Assembly (NCBI GenBank): GCA_018969885.1
Contig: JAGWXN010000001.1
Coordinates: 1 to 52,523, forward strand
Direction: 5' to 3'
Length of the DNA stretch: 52,523 bases
Source of the DNA: Betaproteobacteria bacterium
GTDB lineage: Bacteria; Pseudomonadota; Gammaproteobacteria; Burkholderiales; Burkholderiaceae
The translations under genes and the position numbers were made by a program. Position 1 is the first letter of the stretch; every line of letters starts with the position of its first letter. The notes beneath the pieces are model-generated. The model had not been told where the DNA came from. It made no database searches and saw only the letters and a list, made by a program, of their open reading frames with translations. Below are positions 25,305-35,287 of the stretch, piece after piece.

Positions 25305-26563
25305 ACCCGGCGCATCAGCCCGCTCCCTGATCGGAACGGGGCTGCGGCGGCCATCAAGGCGCAACCGGAGGCGAGCGCCACCGGCCAGTAGGCCCCGGTC
25401 AGGTCATGCAGCAGCCCGCCGGCCCAGGCCCCCAGCGCAGCGCCCAGCGCCATCATCCCGAAGATCGTGCCGTAGATCGTGGCAACACCGGGCCCGGCAA
25501 AGATCCGGTTTGAGAGCGCCGACACGATCGGGCCGCGCGCGCCCTGCGCCACGCCAAAACACATGACATAGACCGCGAGCCCTGCGAGTGACCCGGTGGT
25601 GGCCACCGCAAGCAGACCGCCCAGGCCCAGCGCAGTCGACGAAAACGACAGAAGCGCCGTACGCTGGTGCCCGATACGGTCGCAGAACCAGCCCGAGCCA
25701 ATGATCCCAAAGGTGGAGAGCAGCCCCGCGAGCCCATAGGCCGAGGCCGCCATCAGCGGGGCGAATCCCCCCTCGATCAGGAGCGCGACCACCTGCGGGG
25801 TCACCAGATAGGAGGCGAGCGCGGTAAAGAAAAAAGCTTGGGCCAGATGCCAGTACGAGGGCTCGGACAAGGCCGCGCGCAGCGCCGCCCGAGCCTCACC
25901 CGGCTGCGCGGACCCAGCCAGCGGGCGGCCCGGCCCCGCATCAACAGGCGGCCGCGACAGGCGCGCCCAGGGAAGGAGTGCACAAACGGGCGCCATCGCA
26001 AACGCGCCCGCGCCCAGTATGAGCCATGCCCCCCGCCAACCGAGCGCGTCGATCAGGGCCTGGGAGAGCGGCACCATCACCAGTACGCCGAATCCAGAGC
26101 CTGCGTAAGCCACGGCAATCGCGGTGGATAACCGGGCCCGATACCAGCGGGCGACGAGCGTCGCCGCGCAGACCATTCCGGTCGCGGCCGCGCCGGCGCC
26201 CACCAGCACGCCGGCCCCCGCATAGATCACCGCAAGCGACTCGGCCTGGCTCGACAGGAGTACGCCCACCCCCAGAAGGGCAAGCCCGCTGCAGTAGACC
26301 ACCCGAGGCCCATACCGGTCGAAGAGCCAGCCCGCAATCGGTGCGGCGAGCCCGCTCACCAGCATCTGCGTGGCAACCACACCGGTGAGGGCGCTGCGCG
26401 GCCAGCCATAGGCTTCCTCAAGGGGCAGCACAAACGCCGAAAACGCTTCGACCAGGCCGCGTCCGGCGAAATTGAGCGAAAACGCGACCCCCAGCACGGC
26501 GATGGCCAGACGGCTCGCCCTGTCTGACGCGCGGGCTTCAGGACGGCGCACGGGATCGGTCAT
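25280..26563 (-). CDS. MFS transporter
   Basis: The 427-residue protein has about twelve hydrophobic helices and the MFS loop motif GWLFDRYGPRVVYCSG between helices 2 and 3. The layout resembles oxalate/formate antiporter-like or MCT-like carriers (SLNFAGRGLVEAFSAFVLPLE at the start), but the substrate is unknown. ATG 26563 is preferred to an in-frame start 78 bases upstream that would add a non-hydrophobic leader. It overlaps the 3' end of the ThiF-like gene on the other strand and is divergent from the CoA-transferase gene. Confidence 0.88.
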   Translation of the reverse strand: MTDPVRRPEARASDRASRLAIAVLGVAFSLNFAGRGLVEAFSAFVLPLEEAYGWPRSALTGVVATQMLVSGLAAPIAGWLFDRYGPRVVYCSGLALLGVGVLLSSQAESLAVIYAGAGVLVGAGAAATGMVCAATLVARWYRARLSTAIAVAYAGSGFGVLVMVPLSQALIDALGWRGAWLILGAGAFAMAPVCALLPWARLSRPPVDAGPGRPLAGSAQPGEARAALRAALSEPSYWHLAQAFFFTALASYLVTPQVVALLIEGGFAPLMAASAYGLAGLLSTFGIIGSGWFCDRIGHQRTALLSFSSTALGLGGLLAVATTGSLAGLAVYVMCFGVAQGARGPIVSALSNRIFAGPGVATIYGTIFGMMALGAALGAWAGGLLHDLTGAYWPVALASGCALMAAAAPFRSGSGLMRRVQALGRPS

Positions 26564-26744
26564 GACAGGCACGGTACCCGCGGTACGCCTATCCAGCAAG
26601 TTGGCGAAATCGGCCGCCTGCCTGGCAGGGATCCGCAGCACGCAAACGACAGGGAGGCGAGGCGGTTTGACGCCTCCGCTACGAACATGACAGGATCGAC
26701 GGCCCGTTTTGTGTCACCCACCCCTCTGTCCCGAGCGATCTTTC

Positions 26745-28034
26745 ATGCCCGCTGCGCCCATTCTCGATTCCCTGCCCCCGCTTGCCTCGCTCATTCGCGC
26801 GGGCGACGCCATCATCATCGGCCAGGCCGGTGCCGAGCCGCTGACCCTTACGCGAGCGCTGGTTGAGGAGGCCGACTCCCTCGCCGGTCCGGTGGATGTG
26901 TTCCTGGGCGCGGTGCTCTCCGATACCTTCGCTCGCCCGCTGTCACCAAAACTTCGGCCCGGCGGCTACGGCATCATGGGCGGCGCGGCCAAGGGCTTCG
27001 CCTCGCAGCCCGGCTCCATTGCCAACGTCACACCCACACCCTATCGCGAGCTCGAACGTTCCTTCAGCACCGGACGTTTGCGCGCCGATGTCGTGATGCT
27101 GCAGCTCGCGCCGTCGGCCGATGGCAGCCGGCTGAGTCTCGGCATGGCCAACGATTACGTGATCGCCGCGGCGCGACGTGCGCGCTGCGTGATCGCCGAG
27201 ATCAACCCGCAGGCACCGTTTACGCCCAGCACCGAAGCCGACGCAGCCTCCCTGCGGATCGATTTCGCCGTGCGCGCAGCCACATCAACCGTCCAGTCGC
27301 CCACGATGACGGCGGAAGAAGCCGAGCGCCGCATCGCCGGCCATGTTGCGTCGGTTGTACCCGACCGCGCCACGATCCAGATCGGTCTCGGCGCGCTCCC
27401 GGATGCGGTCCTGAGGCTGCTCGCGAGCCATCGGGACCTGGGCCTGCACAGCGGCCTGATTGGCGACAGCGCCGTGGCACTGATTGAGTCCGGTGCGGTC
27501 ACGAATGCTTACAAGGGGCTTGATAACGGCTTTACCGTCACCAACACGCTGGGCGGCACAACGCGCGCCCATCGTCACGTCAACGACAATCGCCAGTTCC
27601 TCATCCGCCCGGCCACCTACACCCACCATCCGGCCACGCTCGCTGCGCTCCATCGCTTCCATGCGATCAATTCGGCCCTCGAAGTTGATGTCACCGGTCA
27701 GGCTAACGCCGAACACGATGGCCGCGCCTGGCGGGGCGGCCTGGGTGGCCTGGGCGATTTTGTTCGCACCGCCCGGCTCTCCGAAGGCGGTCGTGGCATT
27801 GTGGCGCTCGCCTCCACTTCGCGGGACGGCAAGCGCAGCCGCATCGTCGCGGGCACCTCGCGCGGCCAGGTCACCCTCGGGCGGGGCGATGCCGACCTCG
27901 TCATCACCGAGTGGGGGGTGGCCGATCTGCGCGACGCTTCGTTTGGCGAACGCGCAAGCCGCATGATTGCGATTGCCGATCCGCGTTTTCGCGAGCAGCT
28001 GGAGCGCGACTGGCACGCGCTGTCCGGCGCATGA
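26745..28034 (+). CDS. Acetyl-CoA hydrolase/CoA-transferase family protein
   Basis: The 429-residue product matches the Cat1/4-hydroxybutyrate CoA-transferase type. The oxyanion-hole GxGxLP segment is IQIGLGALPDAVL. The glutamate that forms the acyl-CoA link lies in INSALEVDVTGQANAE, and a late ITEWGVADLRDASF is characteristic. The acyl group used cannot be told. Just upstream lie a 7-bp inverted repeat (26653-26659 with 26671-26677) and a possible -35 TTGACG. These may be regulatory. The gene is isolated: divergent from one MFS gene, convergent with another. Confidence 0.87.
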   Translation: MPAAPILDSLPPLASLIRAGDAIIIGQAGAEPLTLTRALVEEADSLAGPVDVFLGAVLSDTFARPLSPKLRPGGYGIMGGAAKGFASQPGSIANVTPTPYRELERSFSTGRLRADVVMLQLAPSADGSRLSLGMANDYVIAAARRARCVIAEINPQAPFTPSTEADAASLRIDFAVRAATSTVQSPTMTAEEAERRIAGHVASVVPDRATIQIGLGALPDAVLRLLASHRDLGLHSGLIGDSAVALIESGAVTNAYKGLDNGFTVTNTLGGTTRAHRHVNDNRQFLIRPATYTHHPATLAALHRFHAINSALEVDVTGQANAEHDGRAWRGGLGGLGDFVRTARLSEGGRGIVALASTSRDGKRSRIVAGTSRGQVTLGRGDADLVITEWGVADLRDASFGERASRMIAIADPRFREQLERDWHALSGA

Positions 28035-28145
28035 ACCGGGTCTGAGGCGCGGCCACACAGCGAGCGGGCGAACCCTAAACGACGCATCTAGCCGCAGTGG
28101 TTGAAGCCTCAGGGTGCCGCTACCTGGCCCGGTCTGGCACACGAC

Positions 28146-29447
28146 TCAGCCGCGGCCACCACCGCCCGCGCTACTGCCTCGGTCTCGCTCCTTGCCCTCG
28201 GCATCGCCCGGACCGATTTTGTCTCGCGGCCGCCCGGTGCCGCTTGCAAGCGCTGCGGCAATCGCCGGTTGCCGCCGCCACAGCATGAGCGCACTGGCGA
28301 TGCTCACCAGCCCATACGCAGCGAGCGAGGGCTGCGGCCCGAACTGCTCGGTGAGCCAGCCCACCACAAAGCCCCCGACCGGCATGGTGCCCAGAAACGC
28401 CATCATGTAGAGGGAGATCACCCGACCACGGAGCCGCTCCTCGACGAGGCTCTGGAGCAACGTGTTGGTGCCGGCGCCGGTGACGATCACGCCGAACCCG
28501 ACCGCGGTGAGCGCGATGGCCGCAAGCGCAAGCGACGGGCTGAGTGAAAACACGGTGAGTCCGATCCCGGCGGCAAGCGATCCGACATTGATCACGCGGG
28601 CGATCCCGGCAGTGGAACTGCGCGCTGCGAGCATCATCGTGCCTGCGAGTGCGCCCGCCCCGGCACAGCTCACCAGGAGCCCCTGCAGCCGCGCATCGCC
28701 CGCAAACACCTCGCGCGCGAACACCGGCATCATCGTCTGATAGTTGGGCGCACAGAATGACACCAGCACCAGGTTGATCATGACCAGCCGCGCGGGCAGG
28801 TTCGTCCAGACCCAGACAAAGCCTTCGGAAAATTCCCGGACGAGTGACTGGGTGGGGCGCTCCGCCCGATTTGACGGCAGCCGGGTGAGCGAGGCGATCA
28901 CTGCGAGATAGCTCACGCCGTTCAGCACAAAGCACCAACCCTCGCCAATCCACACCAGCAGCACGCCCGCGATGGCGGGCCCGGCAAACCGGCCCAGATT
29001 CATCACCAGTGAGTTGAGCGCGATTGCGTTGTGCAGATCGCGCGTGCCGCCCACCATCACCGGCAGGAGCGAATGCCGCGCCGGGCCGTCGAAGGTGTTG
29101 GCAATGCCCTGGACCAGGGCGAGCCACACCACATGATGCGGCTCAACCCAGCCGCCCAGCGTGAGCGCGGCAAGCGCAAACGCCTGCAGCATCTGCGCCA
29201 CCTGCGTGACCAGCACCATGGTGCGGCGATCGACCCGGTCGGTCACGACGCCTGCAAAGGGCGCTGCAATCAGCATGGGGATGAAAGACGCGAAGGTGAC
29301 CAGACCCAGCATCACGGCCGAGTCAGTCAGCCGATAGACCAGCCAGGCCTGCGCAATCGACTGCAGCCAGAAGCCAATGACCGAAATCGTCTGGCCGAAA
29401 AAATAGTGCCGGAACCGGGGGTGCTCGAGGGATCGGAAGATTTTCAC
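28146..29447 (-). CDS. MFS exporter (EntS/MFS_3 type)
   Basis: The 433-residue protein begins with a short amphipathic segment FRSLEHPRFRHYFFGQTISV, then about twelve helices. AGVVTDRVDRRTMVL is the A-motif loop. This resembles the enterobactin exporter EntS group of MFS proteins, which export varied small molecules. The GTG start at 29447 is 27 bases after the slmA stop, so it is the distal gene of that run. The C-terminus ends in a glycine/arginine-rich hydrophilic tail. The substrate is unknown. Confidence 0.88.
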   Translation of the reverse strand: MKIFRSLEHPRFRHYFFGQTISVIGFWLQSIAQAWLVYRLTDSAVMLGLVTFASFIPMLIAAPFAGVVTDRVDRRTMVLVTQVAQMLQAFALAALTLGGWVEPHHVVWLALVQGIANTFDGPARHSLLPVMVGGTRDLHNAIALNSLVMNLGRFAGPAIAGVLLVWIGEGWCFVLNGVSYLAVIASLTRLPSNRAERPTQSLVREFSEGFVWVWTNLPARLVMINLVLVSFCAPNYQTMMPVFAREVFAGDARLQGLLVSCAGAGALAGTMMLAARSSTAGIARVINVGSLAAGIGLTVFSLSPSLALAAIALTAVGFGVIVTGAGTNTLLQSLVEERLRGRVISLYMMAFLGTMPVGGFVVGWLTEQFGPQPSLAAYGLVSIASALMLWRRQPAIAAALASGTGRPRDKIGPGDAEGKERDRGSSAGGGGRG

Positions 29448-29474
29448 GGTCGAGGCTCGACCGCCGGCAAGGTC

Positions 29475-30095
29475 TCAGGCGACCAGCGTGGCGATCTGAT
29501 CCCCGAGGCCCTCGGCCGGCAGGCGCCTGAAGCCGCTTTTGGCAAAGCGCAGCCATCTGCCCTGCACGAACGCAATGACCACTGCCGCGCGCGCGCTTGC
29601 GTCGGTTTCGGCGGCAAGCGTGTTTTGAGCCACGGCCAACCGGAACGACTGGCGCAGCGACGTCTCGATGCGGTCGACCAGCTGATTGATGCGCAGCTGC
29701 AGCCGGTCGTCTTCGGTGACCAGCGCATCACCGATCAGCACGCGCGTCATACCGGGATTGCGCTCGGAAAAATTGAGCAGCATGGCGATGATGTCGCGCA
29801 GCTGCCGCTGGCCATCTTCCTGCGCGGTGGTGATCTGGTTGATGAGCCCGAAAACGGTGGCTTCGATGAACTCGATCAGGCCCTCGAACATCTGGGCCTT
29901 GCTTGCAAAGTGCCGATAGAGCGCCGCTTCCGAGACCTTGAGCCGTGCGGCAAGCGCAGCGGTGGTGACGCGATCGCCACCCGGCTCCTGCAGCATGCTG
30001 GCAAGCGCCTGCAGAATCTGCAGCCGCCGCTCGCCCGGTTTGGGGCGGGATCGGCGGGGTGCTTCTGGGGTATCGGAGTCGGTGGCGGGATCCAT
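29475..30095 (-). CDS. slmA: Nucleoid occlusion factor SlmA-like TetR family protein
   Basis: The 206-residue TetR-fold protein has an N-terminal helix-turn-helix, TTAALAARLKVSEAALYRHF, followed by ASKAQMFEGLIEFIE. The rest matches SlmA, which binds specific chromosomal sites and blocks FtsZ assembly over the nucleoid. Placement beside a HAD phosphatase and argB is the usual betaproteobacterial context. ATG 30095 was chosen as the closest start before the charged N-terminus. It is one base after the HAD gene stop. Confidence 0.9.
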   Translation of the reverse strand: MDPATDSDTPEAPRRSRPKPGERRLQILQALASMLQEPGGDRVTTAALAARLKVSEAALYRHFASKAQMFEGLIEFIEATVFGLINQITTAQEDGQRQLRDIIAMLLNFSERNPGMTRVLIGDALVTEDDRLQLRINQLVDRIETSLRQSFRLAVAQNTLAAETDASARAAVVIAFVQGRWLRFAKSGFRRLPAEGLGDQIATLVA

Positions 30096-30096
30096 A

Positions 30097-30837
30097 TCAG
30101 AAGGTGGAGCGCGACGGCACGCGACGCGAAAGCTGTGAAATCGATTGTACTTGAAGCTCCACGCGCCGTGAGGAACCTGCGCGCGCGCGCGCCGGAGCGG
30201 GTTTGCGCGCCTCCTTGAGCGCCGTAGCAAGGACGGTCCGAAGCCCTGCTGCGCGGGCGCCTGCGAGGTTACCCACCGCATCATCCACCAGCACGCAGCT
30301 TGACGGCCGGGTGCGCAGTCGGGCGGCGAGCCTCCTCATCATCGGTCGCGAGGGCTTGGGCTGAAAGCGCCCGGCAAAGCGCATGGCCTCGATCGGCACA
30401 ATGCCTTCAATGCTGCCTGCGATGCCCAGCGCGCGCACCACCGCGCGCGCATAGTGCCAGGGGCCATTGGTGACGATGATGCGTCGGCCCGGCAGCTGGC
30501 GAAGCGCCCGCGCAAGCGCCGGGCGCCGGCGCACCAGGCGGTGCATATCCGGAAAGCGATGTGTCTCGCGCAGGTAATGATGGGGATCGATCGGATGATG
30601 GGTCACCAGGCCCAGGAGCGTTGCGCCATAGCGCTTCCAGTAGCCCAGCCTCAGCGCACTCGCCTCTTCGCGGGCGAGCCCCAGGTGCTGCGCCACATAA
30701 TCCGTCATCGCCGCATCAATTCTCGGCATGATGGTGGGCTGCGCGTCGTGCAGCGTGTCGTCCAGATCGAGGAACCACACCCGCCCCGCACGGCGCGGCA
30801 CGGTGGGCCCGGTCAGCGGCCGGCGAAGCGCCCGCAT
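30097..30837 (-). CDS. Pyrimidine 5'-nucleotidase-type HAD hydrolase
   Basis: The 246-residue HAD-superfamily protein has motif I FLDLDDTLHDA, motif II IIVTNGP, and a final acidic motif CVLVDDAVGNLAGARAAGL. DHYLRETH-like HYLRETHRFPDM fits the pyrimidine 5'-nucleotidase (Sdt1/YjjG-like) branch, which dephosphorylates nucleoside monophosphates. The C-terminal 35 residues are basic and serine-rich, without clear homology. It is packed between argB (4 bases) and slmA (1 base). Confidence 0.88.
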   Translation of the reverse strand: MRALRRPLTGPTVPRRAGRVWFLDLDDTLHDAQPTIMPRIDAAMTDYVAQHLGLAREEASALRLGYWKRYGATLLGLVTHHPIDPHHYLRETHRFPDMHRLVRRRPALARALRQLPGRRIIVTNGPWHYARAVVRALGIAGSIEGIVPIEAMRFAGRFQPKPSRPMMRRLAARLRTRPSSCVLVDDAVGNLAGARAAGLRTVLATALKEARKPAPARARAGSSRRVELQVQSISQLSRRVPSRSTF

Positions 30838-30841
30838 GGGG

Positions 30842-31783
<942 letters not shown>

Positions 31784-33181
31784 CTAGAGGATGTAGCGGG
31801 CAAGATCGTCGCGGCGCGCGACATCTGAAAGCCTTGCGTCAACCAGTGCGGCGTCGATCAGCACTGTCTGGCCTGCTTTGCTGTCGGCATCAAACGATAT
31901 CTCTTCGAGGAGCCGCTCCATCACGGTATGGAGCCTGCGTGCGCCGATATTCTCGGTGCGCTCGTTCACCTCGAAGGCGATATCAGCGAGACGCCGGATG
32001 CCATCGGCTGCGAATTCGAGCGTCACGCCCTCGGTGGCAAGCAGCGCCTGATACTGACGCACCAGACTCGCATCGGTATCGCCCAGGATGTGGACGAAAT
32101 CCTGTGCGGTGAGCGCCTGCATCTCGACCCGGATCGGCAGTCGCCCCTGAAGCTCGGGAATCAGATCGGAGGGCTGCGACAAATGAAACGCGCCCGATGC
32201 GATGAACAGGATGTGATCAGTGCGCACCACACCATAGCGGGTGGTGACGGCGGTGCCCTCGATCAGGGGCAGGAGGTCGCGCTGCACGCCCTGGCGTGAC
32301 ACATCGGCGCCCTGATGCTCGGCGCGGCTCGCCACTTTGTCGATTTCATCGATGAAGACAATGCCGCTCTGTTCCGCAAGCTCCACCGCGCGGCTCCGAA
32401 TCTCTTCTTCGTTCACCAGCCGCGCCGCCTCTTCCTGCGCGAGGGTTCGCATGGCCTCGGCCACGGTCATCCTGCGCGTGGCGCGGCGACCTGGCATCTG
32501 GGAAAAGAGCGACTGCAGCTGCTGGCTGAGATCGTCGAGTCCGGGCTGGTTGCCGGCGCCTGCGCCAAGCGGCAGCACCGATGGGGTAGCCATCGCCACC
32601 TCGATATCGATCTCACGCGAATCGAGCTCGCCTTCGCGCAGACGCTTCCGAAATTTCTGGCGGGCCGCAGACTCCGGTGCTGGAGGCTGCGCAGGCGCCG
32701 GTGTTTCGGTGGCGCCGCCAAAAAACGGGAAGGCTGCAGGCTGGCCCGCCGGGCGCGCGGGCGGAATCAGCACATCGAGCACTCGCTCCTCGGCCGCATC
32801 GAGCGCACGCGCCTGCACGTCGGCAAGCGCGCGCTCGCGGACCTGCTTGATCGCGGTCTCGATCAGATCACGAATGATGGTGTCGACGTCGCGGCCGACA
32901 TAGCCCACCTCGGTAAATTTGGTGGCCTCGACCTTGATGAACGGCGCCTGCGCCAGGCGCGCAAGGCGACGCGCGATTTCGGTCTTCCCCACGCCCGTGG
33001 GGCCGATCATGAGAATGTTCTTGGGCGTGATTTCCGCGCGCATCACGCCTTCGACCTGCTGACGCCGCCAGCGGTTACGAAGCGCAATGGCCACCGCACG
33101 CTTAGCCTGAGCCTGCCCGACGATGTGCTTGTCGAGCTCGGCCACGATGTTTGCAGGCGTGAGCGGCAACGGCTCAGTCAC
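31784..33181 (-). CDS. hslU: HslU (ClpY) ATPase of the HslUV protease
   Basis: The 465-residue AAA+ ATPase unfolds substrates for the HslV peptidase. Walker A is GPTGVGKT at 60-67 and Walker B is GIVFIDEID. The I domain lies between them and holds the Pro/Ala-rich stretch at about 150-180. The C-terminus ends RDDLARYIL, the tail that docks into HslV. The GTG start at 33181 overlaps the hslV stop by eight bases and matches the family start [17 protein letters not shown] longer reading upstream would lie within hslV. Confidence 0.97.
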   Translation of the reverse strand: MTEPLPLTPANIVAELDKHIVGQAQAKRAVAIALRNRWRRQQVEGVMRAEITPKNILMIGPTGVGKTEIARRLARLAQAPFIKVEATKFTEVGYVGRDVDTIIRDLIETAIKQVRERALADVQARALDAAEERVLDVLIPPARPAGQPAAFPFFGGATETPAPAQPPAPESAARQKFRKRLREGELDSREIDIEVAMATPSVLPLGAGAGNQPGLDDLSQQLQSLFSQMPGRRATRRMTVAEAMRTLAQEEAARLVNEEEIRSRAVELAEQSGIVFIDEIDKVASRAEHQGADVSRQGVQRDLLPLIEGTAVTTRYGVVRTDHILFIASGAFHLSQPSDLIPELQGRLPIRVEMQALTAQDFVHILGDTDASLVRQYQALLATEGVTLEFAADGIRRLADIAFEVNERTENIGARRLHTVMERLLEEISFDADSKAGQTVLIDAALVDARLSDVARRDDLARYIL

Positions 33182-33725
33182 GAGGGGCTGCTCCCAGCGT
33201 CTCCACCGTGTGGCGCTGATTCGTGTAGATGCAGAGCTCACCCGCAATGGCAAGCGAGCGCCGCACGATCGCCTCGGCATCTAACGTTGAGTGGGAAAGC
33301 AGCGCGAGCGCGGCCGCCTGCGCATAAGGCCCGCCGCTACCAATCGCAATCAGCCCGTGTTCGGGCTCGAGCACATCGCCATTGCCCGTGATGATGAGCG
33401 AGGCCTCGGCGTCGGCCACCGCGAGCATGGCCTCGAGTCGGCGCAGCGTGCGGTCGGTGCGCCAGTCTTTGGCGAGCTCAACCGCGGAACGAACCAGGTG
33501 GCCAGCGTGCTTTTGCAGCTTCGATTCAAAGCGCTCGAAGAGCGTGAACGCATCAGCCGTGCCGCCTGCGAACCCGGCGAGCACCTTGCCATCATGCAGA
33601 CGGCGCACTTTGCGCGCGCTCGCCTTGATCACGATATTGCCAAGCGTGACCTGACCGTCACCGCCCAGCGCAACGCTGCCGTTGCGACGGACCGAGACGA
33701 TCGTCGTGCCGTGGAACTGTTCCAA
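33174..33725 (-). CDS. hslV: HslV (ClpQ) peptidase
   Basis: HslV is the N-terminal threonine protease of HslUV. The 183-residue sequence has [20 protein letters not shown], with T7 the expected catalytic residue after processing. [19 protein letters not shown] and [18 protein letters not shown] are also conserved. The start is TTG 33725, directly after the dksA stop. [12 protein letters not shown] is also how Burkholderia HslV proteins begin, which supports this rare start. Confidence 0.97.
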   Translation of the reverse strand: MEQFHGTTIVSVRRNGSVALGGDGQVTLGNIVIKASARKVRRLHDGKVLAGFAGGTADAFTLFERFESKLQKHAGHLVRSAVELAKDWRTDRTLRRLEAMLAVADAEASLIITGNGDVLEPEHGLIAIGSGGPYAQAAALALLSHSTLDAEAIVRRSLAIAGELCIYTNQRHTVETLGAAPRD

Positions 33726-34154
33726 TCAGTCGCCGTAGAGCTTCTGGCGCAGCTCCCGCCGCTGCTGGGCTTCAAGCGACAGCGTGGCGGTGGGCCGGGC
33801 AAGGAGACGCGGCAGCCCGATGGGTTCGCCGGTTTCCTCGCAGAAACCGTAGTCGCCGGCATCGATGCTGGCGATTGCCTGCTGGATTTTCTTCAGCAGC
33901 TTTCGCTCGCGATCGCGCGTTCGAAGTTCGAGCGCGTGCTCTTCCTCGATCGTGGCGCGGTCGGCCGGGTCGGGGACGATCACGGTCTCGCGCAGATGCT
34001 CGGTGGTTTCACCCGCGTTATGAAGGATCTCGCGCTCCATCTGCTGGAGTTTCTCGCGAAAAAACGCGCGTTGCGCCTCATTCATGTAGTCCGCTTCGGG
34101 CATGCGCAGAAGCGCCTCCTCGGTGAGCGGTTTTTTTTCTTTCGTGGCTGCCAT
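33726..34154 (-). CDS. dksA: RNA polymerase-binding transcription factor DksA (single-cysteine type)
   Basis: DksA binds the RNA polymerase secondary channel with ppGpp and controls rRNA and amino-acid promoters. The 142-residue protein keeps the coiled-coil tip PDPADRA (D62, D65, A67). The zinc-finger region reads GFCEETGEPIGLPRLLARP, then TATLSLEAQQ. Only C105 of the four zinc cysteines of E. coli DksA remains, the others being T108, S126 and A129. Burkholderiales DksA proteins commonly have this form. hslV starts directly after its stop, and cobW lies 25 bases upstream. Confidence 0.95.
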   Translation of the reverse strand: MAATKEKKPLTEEALLRMPEADYMNEAQRAFFREKLQQMEREILHNAGETTEHLRETVIVPDPADRATIEEEHALELRTRDRERKLLKKIQQAIASIDAGDYGFCEETGEPIGLPRLLARPTATLSLEAQQRRELRQKLYGD

Positions 34155-34179
34155 GTCAAATCCTGCCTGATAGATCAGC

Positions 34180-35157
34180 CTACGCGAGGCACTGTTCGAG
34201 GCCTTTGATGAACATGTCCTTCGGCAGATTGCGACCGATGAACACCATTTTGCTGGAGGGCTTTTCGCCGGGTTGCCAGCGCCTGCCCAGATCGGCGCCC
34301 ATCATCATGTGGACGCCCTGAAAGACGGTCTGACGATCCGACCCCTTCATGAAAAGCACGCCTTTATACCTTAACAGGTCCGGACCGTAAACCTGAACCA
34401 ACCCTGACAGGAAATCTTCCAGCTTGCCTGGATCAAACCCGCGGTTCGAGCGAAACACGAACGACTGCACGCTGTCATCGTGCTCGTGCTCATCGCTGTC
34501 GAGGAACTCCGGATCGATCTCGAGAATAGCGTTCAGATTGAAGCCCCGGATGTCGAGAATCTCATCGATGGGGGCATTGCCGAAGTGAACCGCGCGAATC
34601 GGCGCACGCGGATTCATCTGGCGAAGCCGGGCCTTCAGCGCGGTCTGCTCATCTTCCGTGACCAGATCAACCTTGGAGAGCAGGATGCGATCGGCAAAGC
34701 CCACCTGCTCCTGTGCCTCACGGCGATCGGCAAGCTGCTGCGGCGCGTGCTTGGCATCGACCACGGTGATGATGGCATCGAGCAGATAGCTGTCGGCGAT
34801 GTCGTCATCAACGAAGAAGGTCTGTGCCACCGGCCCCGGGTCGGCCATGCCGGTGGTTTCGATAATGACCCGGTCAAAGGCAATTTCGCCCTTGGCGCGG
34901 CGCTGTTGCAGATCACCAAGAATCCGGATCAGGTCGCCCCGGACGGTGCAGCAGATGCAGCCGTTATTCATCTCGACGATCTGCTCATCGCGCTCCTGGA
35001 GCAGAAGGTCGTTGTCAACGCCCTCCTCGCCGAATTCATTTTCGATCACCGCGATGCGATGCCCGTGCTGCTCGCTGAGAATGCGCTTCAGAAGCGTGGT
35101 CTTACCGCTACCGAGAAACCCGGTCAGGATGGTGACCGGTATATGTGTACTGGACAT
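34180..35157 (-). CDS. CobW/YjiA-type GTPase (COG0523), possible metallochaperone
   Basis: The 325-residue protein has the G1 loop GFLGSGKT at 13-20 and the metal-binding GCICC at 66-70. The family loop NEFGEEGVDNDLLL precedes it. A G4-like SKVDLV follows, as does a C-terminal CobW domain with FVFRSNRGFDPGKLEDFLSG. COG0523 GTPases deliver or insert metals, often zinc, and some include a histidine stretch. Here only DEHEHDD is seen. It is directly upstream of dksA in the same direction. ATG 35157 fits the family start. The metal is inferred, not proven. Confidence 0.93.
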   Translation of the reverse strand: MSSTHIPVTILTGFLGSGKTTLLKRILSEQHGHRIAVIENEFGEEGVDNDLLLQERDEQIVEMNNGCICCTVRGDLIRILGDLQQRRAKGEIAFDRVIIETTGMADPGPVAQTFFVDDDIADSYLLDAIITVVDAKHAPQQLADRREAQEQVGFADRILLSKVDLVTEDEQTALKARLRQMNPRAPIRAVHFGNAPIDEILDIRGFNLNAILEIDPEFLDSDEHEHDDSVQSFVFRSNRGFDPGKLEDFLSGLVQVYGPDLLRYKGVLFMKGSDRQTVFQGVHMMMGADLGRRWQPGEKPSSKMVFIGRNLPKDMFIKGLEQCLA

Positions 35158-35287
35158 GAACTGCAACCTCGTATGTCTACCGGGCCTGGTCGGCCGGCTT
35201 GCTGGGCGCGAGATTCTACGCGCGCCGCGCGCGCTTGGGCATGCCGCCGAGCGGGTTTGTGTGATCGGCTGCAATCGGCGCACGGCC

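Noticed and set aside
26653..26677. Inverted repeat GGAGGCG/CGCCTCC as a terminator
   Set aside because: It lies between divergent genes, where a terminator is not needed. It could be an operator, but a 7-bp GC-rich repeat is weak evidence.
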